Shown: positions 45,101 to 57,100 of the stretch, piece by piece | How the letters are laid out: each line of letters opens with the position of its first letter | Position numbering within the stretch: the first letter of the stretch is position 1 | Assembly: GCA_043819345.1 (NCBI GenBank) | Contig: JBDREX010000009.1 | Location: 51,071 to 115,070 of the forward strand | Length of the DNA: 64,000 nucleotides | Direction of reading: 5' to 3' | Source: CAYRDK01 sp043819345 | Lineage (GTDB): Bacteria; Omnitrophota; Gorgyraeia; Velamenicoccales; Velamenicoccaceae | The notes under the pieces: generated by a model | What the model was told of the DNA's origin: nothing | Database searches by the model: none | What the model saw: only the letters and a program-made list of their open reading frames with translations | Made by a program: the position numbers and the translations under genes

Positions 45101-48100
45101 GCGCCGCAGGCAAGGCAATGACGGAAACGCAGCATTTTCTATAAGTTTCATCGCCTCTTCATCTGTAAACTCAACTGTTTCAGCCGTCTCTTTAACCGCG
45201 GGAGACAGCGTCTGTAATTCCACCTTAAATATTCCCCGCCCTAAATCATTAATACGAACATCAAACAATTCACCTCCAAGATCATTGATGATCTTCGCGC
45301 CTCTCCCCCTCACTCTGCCCGGAGTCGTGTTTGTTGATAAACCAGGTGTGATCAAAATATTGGCAAGATCTTCCTTAGAACCTTCGAAATAACAAAGATT
45401 CGATGTTTTAATCAAAAGTTGCCTACCGAACAAAGAAATATCCAGCACCACTTCATTCTTTGCTTCATTAAATAAGAATCCTCCCTCTGCAAGCCTTTCT
45501 TCTATCTTTCGTCTCTGCTCATCCGCATTCTTGATTCTATTGACAAGAATCAAATAGATCTGCCCAGCAACGATAAAAGGAATCTTTATTTCTCCAACCT
45601 TATCGGCTGTCACATCCCGATACTCATAAATATAATCTTTGACTTTCCTAATAGATCCAACACCGACAAGATGAAGAATATGCCTCAGCTTAAAAGATCC
45701 CTGTAACATCGTCGTCTCAGGTTTGAATCGAACAATATAATAATGCCGCAAAGACACAAACAGCCAATACATCAAAAACACTCTACCCGTCAAAGAAAGC
45801 TCTTTATCGCGATTATCAACAGTTTCAAGAAAATCTCGTTCTCTATAATTCCCCATCATGTCTTTAATATCCTTGAGAACAGCTTTGAGATTAGGATTTT
45901 TCGGATCAACATTATAAAGAGTCAAAAGATATAGTATTCTGGCTCTCACGTCATGCTCAAAAGCATCCGTTACACAACCTGCTTCAACCATATCCAACAC
46001 CTGCACTTCTTCTTCTCTAATAACTTCTGCAACAACTGGCAGTTCCCAAGCATAATACTCATCCCTTAAACTAACCAGAACTGAAACCAACCTCTCTAAA
46101 AATTTTGCAATATCGGCCAAATATTTTTCAAAATTTTCTTGCGATTGCTCAAGTTTTTTTTGCCTTAAAACACATACCCAACTAGCAATTCTTTCAGGCA
46201 ACCCATACTTATAACAAAGAGTGTCATAAACAACGCCTCGCATAATAATAGGAGCGGCCTGTCGTTTTAGATTAGAAATAGACACATCAAAAGCGTCCGG
46301 AGAAACATCCCAGGACAAAACCTTAAACATATCCACAAGTTTCTCTATCCAACGCTTCCAATAATAAAGCTGTGCCCTTAAATGAAACCAGTCTTGCCCT
46401 AAAATATCGGCTCGGCCCAACAATACGTCATCGAGATTTTTCAAATACTGCAGCTCGGCCTTCGCCACATCCAGATGATTGCGAAGATCCACCGTATCTA
46501 AATGGGTTTGAGATACCAAGCAATACAAAAGCTCGCCTATTTTCTTATCAAGTGAAAGCTCAGAACTAAGAAAACCCGCCAAACGCTTCTGGCTCAAAAC
46601 AAGAGTTTGCGAAAGTTTCAACAAACGTTCAATCTCTAAGCGGTATTGCGATGGATTAAGAAGAATTTTTTCTTCAAGCGACTGAATGGTGTTAGATAAC
46701 ATATCAACCCATCTCTCTAGCGCCACAATCTCATCACGAATCTCATCCGGGCTTAACGGACTTGAAACCGACATAATTTCTTCTAAAATAAAAAGATAAG
46801 GATAGCTAAGATTCTTTGAATAAATTCTTACAACTGAAGCATTGGTCTTGGATAAGTTTTGATGAATTGCTTTGATTGTTTTCGTGTTTGCTATATCCAA
46901 CCACCCGCCCGCGATATTAACATAGCAATGTTCTAAATCTAAATGCAGTTTACACCCTTGCCCAAAAATTCTGACTTCTGAAAAAACCTCTTGTTTTTGA
47001 TACAGACGAATTAAATCAATCATGGTAATAAAACCGCCCACGGATTGAACTGTTTGCGCGATCTTCTCTTTTGTTGCTTGCTTCTTTAGAGGCAACCCAC
47101 TGTTATAAGCATTAGCAACGCCTTCTACAGCACTGTTCCACACATATAATGTTGCCATAGCGCGTGAATATATGCTTTGCTCTACTTCCAACGTATCATC
47201 TTGATAGAGCGCAACGCCAATTAAATGCGGTTTATTCAACACAACGCTCTTATGTAGGGCTAAGTATTGAGAATTGCCTTTCAGATCATCTACCGCCAAA
47301 GGCGAAGAAAAACGACAAGACACTCTATCCAAAAACTTGCGCTGCAGCAAAAATTCAGTCGCCCCCACCACACAAGGCTTGCCCTGCACGGCACAACTCA
47401 AATCGGATAACCTGCCACGGTAGGTCCGAATGATTTTAGGGGCGACTGTATTACTAAGATTATTATTTTCAGCGAAAGCGGCTGGAATAAAGAAAGCGGA
47501 TAAAGCACTGGATGTCTTATAAAAAATACTCGTTATTCCATCATACCCACCCGCTCTCGGCACTAATTTACCACCAAAACCAGCTCTTGTTTCAAGTTCT
47601 TCCTGTGTCATGTATCCCAGATGACGCGTTAAAGCACTGGATGCAAGTGTATTCTCTGCATCCGAAAGGTAATATTGCTGCAGGCGACTTGGCTTTTTAG
47701 CTTCATTCGGAATAGGCTTTAAGCCGATTTTCAGAAAAAATAATATATTGATGCGTAATGTGTTTAGCTTATCTTTTAAAAACTGATAATCCTTTAGCGG
47801 ACAGATAACATAAGGATTAAGCCAAATAAGAGGCATAATCACAGCCTTGCAATAAGGCTTGTAAAGATAAACCCTCAAATTGCCATCTTTATCTTCGGCA
47901 ATAGATTCAACGCGCACAAGCTCTTTTTCAATGATTTTCTTCTTGTTTTTATTATGTTTCTCAAAGAAATCGATGTCCCCCTGATAGAAACGAAGAATCT
48001 CATTACCCGGATAATGCCTGACGATAAACTCAGCTAGGCCTATCATAAACCATAACTCTATAAAACTAAAAATCATGCTAAGCCCAATATAACCGGCAGA

Positions 48101-51100
48101 GAGCCAAGCTAGAACCTCTAAGCCATTTTCAGCCAACACACAAACAGCACAAGTCAAATATAACAATTTAAATGTCATAACCACAAAGCTTATGAGCTGA
48201 TTCACGGAAAGAGTGCAACTGATAGCCTTAGGCAAATTGTTATTGGCGATGGTGACCTGTTTAAGATGTCGCTTACGAAATCCCTTAAAAGAAATGGGCG
48301 AAGAAAAATGATCTTTTGTGTGGTGCAATTGATAATAACTCTCACCGGCATACAAAGCAGCTTTAACCCGGTCTTTAAGTGCCCTCATTGCTTCCAATCG
48401 ATTTGTTTTATTGCGTTTATTCATCATTCTTCTAAACACCTTCCAAGACGCCTCAAATGCGACATCACAAGAAATAAGATCTAAATCGTCAAGCGATAGC
48501 TCAAGAACACGATCAATATTTTTAAAAATACGAAGCCCAAAAACAATAGCTAATGACTCTACAAATTCAGGATAACGGGAAATTTCATAAGCACCTGTCA
48601 AAGCCACTCTCAAAGACATCTCTTCATTGCTAGTGATAATTTTCACAAATTCCTTCATGATAAAACCATGTCTGGAAGAATAAAGCACCTTGGGAACATC
48701 TCTAATAACAAAGGTTCTTAAAGAAGAATTCTCCGAGCTGTCACCTTGCGGATAGCCCCAAGAAAAAACAAACTGTTTCGTCTGTTGTAGGGCATAAGGC
48801 AATTGTTCTCTTAATATCTCTATATAATGGACACTTAAACCATAAAACTTAAAAGTAGAAAACTCAAACAACCTGTTACCCGCCGCAACCTCGGCTTCCC
48901 ACAAGCTATTCATTCTGCCTGCAAGATCAGAAGAAAAATCCTTGTTTTCACAATCTGGATAAACGATTGCATCAGTAAATGCCTTAGGCCGTCTAGTTTT
49001 ATCAGGAATAACTCTTTCAACAGACCTCTCATCATTGCCGACTAGTTTATCCGTCAGAGCTCTGTCCATCACAGATTTATCTCTTGTGGCTAACTCTGTT
49101 TTGCGTACCTCTTTAAAGCGTTGATTACAAGAACGCATCTGGACCAATTCTTGTTTTTCACAGCTCTTATCAACTATTACCATTAACGCCTTCCAGGAAT
49201 CTTCAAATCTAGAATCACAAACAACCTTTTGGAAACCTCTGCATGACAAGATCAATACTTGATTCACCTCATAAATAATATCCTTACCAAAAATGGCCAC
49301 TAAAGAATTTAGATATTCAAAATAAGCCCCCATCTTATGAGCATACGCTAAACCTACTCTTAGCCCCATACGATTATCACCAGTAATAACGCGCGCGAAT
49401 TCCTGTATCAGAAAAACATGCTTCGTTTTATCATGCTGCTTATCTATTTCTGCTGCCATAAAGATTCTCACAGGTGCTTTCTCCAGACAAAATTCACTTT
49501 TTAAAAAAGACTTTTTATCTGACCCGCGATAAGCAAAAACAAACCGCGAATCATCCTGCAAAACAAAAGGAAGGCGCTCTCTTGGAAGCTCCATATATTC
49601 TATTGTGAGCTCAGGCATAGACGGCTCTACATAAACAACAGCCTGATTCCCATCTGAAATCTCATGCCTCCATAAAATTTCAACTTCTATAGGCTCCATA
49701 TCCAGCAACGAAAGATCACCTACGAAGGGTTTAAGAGAAGAAGAAACATACGTCACGCCTTGTTCAACCACCTCATCAATTTTAATAACTTCAAATGATG
49801 TCTTTTCTAAAACATTCTCATGAGAAATCACAACTCGCTTAATGTCCAAAACTTGCTCACGCTCATTTAGGGCCGCAATCGGAATAGAAGAGCTTTTCAA
49901 AAGACTTTCTAATGTTGACAAAACTAGAGAAATAGTTTTCAACAAAGCCAAAACTCTATCCGGATCACAAATCTTAAGATTTGTGATAAAATCCACCAAA
50001 TACATCGCCTGAGGTGCCAAGCCAATCTTCTTTTCAAATGGATGCCCCGTTGTAAAGATTCGGCCCAAAACTTGCAAAGCGCAATTATGGCTCAAATACC
50101 AACCTCTTCCCACCAGCTTATAGACAAAAGTAGCCTGTTGACAAACTCTATCCCAATCCCAGCCCTGCTCATTTGTTGATTGCAAAATCCCCGCCCCATA
50201 TTTACGCAATATGCCTATATTCCTTATTAGCTTAGTCCTGAGAGACTCATCAATATCAATAACACCATGTTCCCTACCCGTATCTACCATTAGTCTTTCA
50301 TCTACATCTAATAATTGTTGAACCAATATAAATAGTTCCCCCATCAGAAAAGGTTCTTCGATTATTGGCACATTTAAAGTTTCCATATCAGAAGCTTTAC
50401 CCAAAACAATAATCTTCTGCTCCGCGTTAACAGCTCTCACCTGCGCGATCAAACTTCCCGCTTCTTCCTTGCTCAAACGATTCAAGGAAATCATCACTAA
50501 GTCAGGCCTCAATCTTGAATACTCACTCATAGCCAAACCCTTATCAACAGCTACATACTCTTTTAAAACATTCTGAAATTGCACACCTAAAAGCAGCTCA
50601 ACAATTTCGGCGACAGATGAAAGATCAACCATAAGTATTCTGATCTCGCGCTTTACGGCAGGCTTCTCTTCTTTAGCATGTAGAGCGAGATAACGATCTA
50701 ATTCACTCATACCACGGCTAGACTTTGATTCCTGCTTTTTAATAAAATCAGCCAAGACATTTTCAAAAGACCTCTCTTCTGTAATATCTACACACTGAGA
50801 CTCCATCAAACGCTCAACCTGTCCTTTAAAGCCAACGGATATCTTTTCAAGTAATAAAACATCACCTGTCGCGCCTCTCGCCCATGCCTGATAAGCCTTT
50901 TGTTGAAATTGCTCATCAAAGTCATCAAGATACCGATCCATATAAATATTTCCAAAAACAAGATACATCTTCCAAGAAATCGCTAATTTTTCATCTAAAG
51001 CCACAGCAGCATCAACACACTCAACCGCCTCTATGAGATTTTCTGCTGCATAATACGCCAGAGCCAATTCGGCGTAAATACCGGCATTTCGCGGATCGGA

Positions 51101-54100
51101 AGCAAGAACTTCCCGTAAAGACCGAATAGCTTCTTCGGCCCCACCTTCAGCGGCCACCGCAATCGATTTTTCATCCTGAAACTGTGCTTCCATGTTTTTC
51201 GAAATCGGACTACATGCCCCATCTTCAGTTTTCGCAAGACCTAAAGTAACGCGTATATAAAACATGTTATTCTTAAAACAATCGCTTTGATCAACAACAC
51301 GCACTACCCTGCTCAATACGGCCTCATCCGCAATCACTTTAGCACGCCAACGATAATCCTGAGAAAACTCTTCAATCAATATCCTGCCACTTTGCGCCAA
51401 TAAAGAGCCAAGATTACGATATAGCCTCATGCGCGCCGAAACAGCTTTATCACTAAATAAATCCGTTTCCGGCTCAAGATTTGTCATATCTTCTAGAATA
51501 CCCGGCTGCGTACGGCCCGCTTCATGCAAAACTTTTCTTAAATAAACAAAATCAAAGGGCCCGTAATGATCACTCAGACGCTCATATGTCATATCGCCTT
51601 TATCTATGACAACACCCTCAATACCTGCCAATCCTGCAAATTCTTTCAAAACCATAAGAATAAAATCATTCGTATCCAGAAAAACTAAGTAACCACTCTG
51701 TGGTTTTAAAGTGAGCCATACAATGCCTTCCATACCTACGCCCGGCATAAAAACACGACCAGCCATCATTTCTTCCTCAACCCCATCACAAAAAGGAATA
51801 AAAGCCTCCGGCTGATGATTCTGCATAAGCGGCACATAATACAACCTGTAATATGATCTCGCCATAGCATGCGCGAACTCTTCCCAATGCTTCGCCTGCA
51901 AAGAACTATCAGCCCAAAGTCTTTGTGCAGCAAACATGGCTATGCTCGCAAAAAAATCCTCCTCCCCTTTTTGGGTTATACCAATTTTTACATACGCGCC
52001 AAGAACATCATTCCTTAAAGCCTGAGTTAAAGGAACACATAAATTATGATGTGATAGAAAGGTGGAAGCTCCTATAAAAAACGCCAGGAGTTCAATATTG
52101 TCATCATCCAAAACTTCCAAAAAACGTAATGCTAAATCGTCAAAGCTAGACGCCTTAACCAAATCATAAACGACATCACGCAAAGGGGAAGAAACGGTAT
52201 CAAAAACCGATAAAGAAAAATTAGCCACCTTACAAAACTCCTTGTGCTTCTCATCAAGCCTGGTCTGAATCTTATCAAAAAAATCTCTCCATCGGCGAGG
52301 CGATGTTAAATAGATCTCATTATATTTTTCCCAATCGGCCATCTGCATCTCAGGATATTTTTTAAATATCTTACGCAACAGATCGACCTTTTCGACATCC
52401 TTTAGATTCCGAAAATCCTGCGCAGCTCTGTAATGCCCAAATTCACAGCAGACTCCATCAACCGCAAAAGGCACAATCTCTTTCTCAACAAACTCCACAT
52501 ACATTCCTATATTACTCATAAAAAGCTCATCATTATGCTGCTGAATCCTCCTGCGAAGAACAGGACGCACCACAGCAACGGAAATACTCAACATGATCAA
52601 TAAGCCAAACATTGTCATTAATCCCGGTTGTTTTGAAAAAAGACGGGCTATCTTATCTTTTAAAGCAGATGAGGCGATTTCATCTTCTTCACACAATTGC
52701 CAATCTTCATGGTCTTCCAGAACAAACCCTTCTTTTGCATCCCGATCATAAACAATCATGGCAGGCTTCTGCTTTACTTTTTCAATCAGGCTAGGGGTAA
52801 CTTCCGTGCGCATGCCGTATTGCATAAAATGAAGACCCAATTTGCCCAAAAGCTTCAAGTGCTGGATCTCAACAGCCCGACGGCCTATTGTCGGATCATT
52901 CAACATAGCGACATAATCAGGCAACATGCTGGATATTTCTCTTGTTAATTCCACCTGCTCTTGACGGTCCTTGTCAGGCCCTCGATACTGCGCACCTGTC
53001 ATAGTCTTTATGTCAGAAAACTTACACAAGCTCTGTTCAGCCCTTGAATCAGCAACAAGACACCGGCCTGGCGCCATAAATCCAATATCCCCCTGGTCAT
53101 TACTACGATCCTCCAAAACAAGAGTTACCTTTCTTTGATCTCCTTGGACAAAATCAACTGTCGTTACATACAAGGTATTCGGATCTAAGCCGGAAACGAA
53201 ATCCTTTGCGCCATCTCTCTCTGTAATGCCGCCCAACGCATCAGAATCTGGAATATCAGCTGCATCTAACCACTGCACAGACGTTATCCAACCATTTAAG
53301 CTGGATTTTTTAGCACGATACAATTCCGCCTGAACAGCCTGAAGAAAATGTTCTATCTGAGCCTTATAATAAATAATGACAAGGACTTCGGAAGCCAAAG
53401 GTTTTTCCTTTTTGGCAGCCAAAAATTTTAAACGATCAATAGCAGCCTGAATCTCAACCATATTGTAAATCCGGCCAGGAATCACCTCTCCTTTTTCATT
53501 CTTCTCCCTCAGCTCACACATATGGCCATTATTCAACTTGCGTACATCAACTAACTGCATTGTATCCGGGGTTGGATGTTCTAAGGCTGGCAAATAATAA
53601 TCCCGCGGATAAATCCTTTTCTTTCCCTTAGAACGAAGCATATAATAGGTACTTAACCAGCCGGCTATCCCTGAATGCGAACGATGGTTCGCCGCTAAAA
53701 AATATTCAGGAAACCCCTGGCCAAAAAGCTTTTCAAAAAGAGACCTTTTAAACAATTCTGTATCTTCATTAAACTCCTTCATCGCCTCAACAGAAATCAC
53801 CTCTCTCAGCTCTGTTTCAACCAATTTCACCTCATCTGAAGGAATACCATGAGGATAACGCTGATCAGGGTCACCAATGCCAATAAAAACATAAGCAAAC
53901 CGGTCAATAGCCGGCAAGGTTGCCGCCGGATCTGCAACACCCATTTCATCACATAACACAAGATGGCGTCTTTCATCAATCAGCTTCTTATAGCCTTCAC
54001 GCAAAGCGGCCGTACTGCGCAAACCAATATTTGTCGCGCCCAAAACGGAAAATGCCCCTCTTTTTCTCCTCTGAGCAATCTCTTCCAGCCGCACATTCTG

Positions 54101-57100
54101 CAACAACCACAAATCCTTCAAGGCGGGAGATACTTTTTTATCTGTGTTACCTAAACGTGCAGAAACAACCAAAGGATTCTCTTCCGTGTCTTGACTAATA
54201 ACTCTTTCAATAGCCGTATTTACCGCACTATTCAAATAAGAACAAACAATACCAACCGGATCTATGTCCAAAGAAATCTTCCGCATAACAGCAGCAATGA
54301 CTCTTAAAACCTTTGCCACCACCTCGGTCTTACCACCACCCGGAGCCCCTTGAAGCAAAACAACAGCCGGCCCGCCAGCCAACACGCGATTCAAAATATC
54401 AATCACCACCTCCTGCTGAAATTGATCAAGTGTCGCTAATTCCTCATAGATAAAAAGCAGTAAATCCTGATAATCTGCCAAAACTTCTTCAAAACAAACA
54501 ACCTTCATATCCTGAGGCCGCATCTTTCCAATACGTAAAATCAAATCAAGGCATTCAGAACCTGTTGTAGGAAATTCTCCCTCCAGCTGCAACGAGCCGC
54601 GAAGATTACCAGCAACATCACTTAATATTGCCCGTTGTATAATATAGGTAATATTGGGTATCCATTGCAGGCGCCCTTTTAAAAACCATTTCTTAAGAGC
54701 AAATGCTAGAGCTTTCGCGTTACGGACCTCTTTCGGATCAGGCGCCAGAATAATCCGAATCCAGCGCACATCCTCTTGATCCCTAAAAGATTCACTACTA
54801 ATCACATAAAAGAAACAGTCAATTTCTTCAGCACCTTCTTTAATCATAGCTTTAGCAGCACCGGATTTTACATCATCCTCAGTAAACCTCATAAGAATCT
54901 TATAGGCATCCCCAACAAAAACAAATTTGCTTTTTTTCATGTCCTCGCGGGTTAAAACCACTTCAATCCTTATGTAACATGACTCTCCATCAAAATCACA
55001 AACCAGGCCTTCATAATCAAGATAATCATCACCCTTCAACGTTCTCTCCGCCCTCTTTTGTTCGGCTTTAAGAATTTTATCCAAAACAGCCCACATCGCC
55101 TGATATTCAACAATAACGATCTGGGCACGGGCCCGAGCCTGCAACAACATCGCCCTTTCCGAATAAGGCAAAATCTTTAAAACCTTCTGAATAGCTTCAA
55201 TAACTTTTGAAAAACCACCCACTAAAACCTGGCGCTTTTTCTTAGAAGCAGACCACCGGCCATACTCTTTTTCAGCCGTCTGAAACCAAGCTCGGGCGTT
55301 TTCAATCTTGACATGCAGCTCATCTGCTTGCTTTCGTAAAGATTCATGCTTTTCATCTATAAAGATATGGTGATAAGCCGTAAGTGTCTGCTCATGAAAC
55401 GACAAGGCTAAATCAAACTCTTCTGTCTCAAAACATTCTGCGGCTATTGCCAAACGCAACTGCACAACGCACGACCCGCCAAAAGGTTGAGCAAAAACCT
55501 GAGGAACAGCCTTCTGTTTACCGCGTCTCGCAGATTTATTCTTACCAACACCTATCAATTCATTCAAAATGTTCGCTGCTTCTTCTAAATGATCATTCTG
55601 ATAAGAAAACCTGGCCTCTCTGACCAACTTAATATTTCTTGACAAAGCTTTAAAGAAAATATCGTTGACGGTTTCACAAACCCTGATAGCTTCCTGCTCC
55701 ATTCCTTTTGAAAATAAACTAAAAACCTGGTGGCGCTTATCCAATTTCTCAAGAGCTTCTTCTTCACAGGGCAAAAATGTATCATAGGATAAAATTATAT
55801 TCTCCAACTCCTCAAAACGGCCCTGACCGTAGAACTGTTCCACTTGATCATAGCGAGCTTTAACCTCTTTCATTGTATGTATAAAAACCTTTAAAACCTG
55901 CCTAAAGTTCTTTCTTTCATGCGACAATAAATTTTTATCAAGATGTTTCAAATAAATCTCAGCCTGTTTTTGTGCTGCCATATAATTCCCTGCCTGATAA
56001 AAATCAATCTGCTGAACATAGGTATCAAACTCCCCAAGAACATATTGTTTTAATTCTTCTAATGAGGCTAAAGTAAACTTTCTAGCTATTCTGACAATCA
56101 ACTCAATAGTTTTTTCGCTTCCCGGAAAATCCACAACAACAAAACTTGCAAACATAACCCGGATATTTGAAAAGATATCCGAAGGCAGTGCCGCTAAAAC
56201 TTCCTGAGGCATATTAAAATACTTTAAAAGACCATCTTCCAACTTAGTATGAGCCGATTCATTGCAATTAAACATAATAAAGTTTAAAGCAACCTGGGCC
56301 GCTCCCCAAGGAATCTCTTGATCTAAAGCTATGTCAATAATAAAAGAGATCATCTTGTCAGCGAATTGTAAACTATACGCATGAGCTTCCAATAATCCTC
56401 GTACAAGCTTTCCAACCCCCGTAATAGAATCCTGGCCGCTAAAAAACCTCACGACCTCCTGCCGATGTGAAGCAAAGTCTAGTGCTGAATCAAATAAGAG
56501 GTGATGAAGTGTATTTAAATAATAAGCGACAATATATCTTGGACTGCTTTCATCATTACCGGCCGAAACTAAACATTCTTGCAGATACTTCCTGCTAGAC
56601 TGTTGATCGCCTAACATCAAATAATACAACCCTTTATGCAGATAAACCGTATGCCGTATATCGTTCTGATGCAGCGGAGACAATTCTTTAAACCTCGAAT
56701 CAAAAGACAAAACTTCCATACGGGCCATGAGACGGCCCACTTCATTCGCTGCCGCCTTTTCCTGAACTGGAAGTTGATTCCGATGACAATCTGTCATCTC
56801 TGCAGCCGCGTTTAGAAACTGCTGTGCCGCTATAGAAAATTCTCCTGCTATCCCTGTAAACGCTCCAGCCGCCTGAGCCTGCTGACAACATAGTTGAGCC
56901 TTTAAAAAATCTTTCTTTTGACGATAAAAAAATAACTTCCACTCATATAATGAATCCTTGAGCCCAATCAAAGCCAAGAGATCATCAGCCAGCTTCAAAC
57001 CCTCATCAGCAAACCCGGTATCAACACAAGAAAAATTGCCACACACCGCAAGCAAAGCTTCACCAGCCTGCTTTAAATAAGTGTCAACAATAGACTCATA

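Larger units (their letters stand above)
47350..47448 (-). repeat. Composite in-frame element with terminal inverted repeats (A3 + C2)
   Basis: CAGTCGCCCC at 47,356-47,365 is matched by its exact reverse complement GGGGCGACTG at 47,439-47,448. Between them lie repeat A copy 3 (47,402-47,429) and most of repeat C copy 2 (47,350-47,396). The unit is about 95 bp and stays open in the giant frame, encoding about 31 residues with RTYRGRLSDLS and CVVGATEF. A short element with terminal inverted repeats resembles a MITE. No clear target-site duplication was seen. Confidence 0.75.

Noticed and set aside
32933..47429. CRISPR array from repeat A
   Set aside because: Only three copies, spaced 1.5 and 13 kb apart, without regular spacers and without cas genes.
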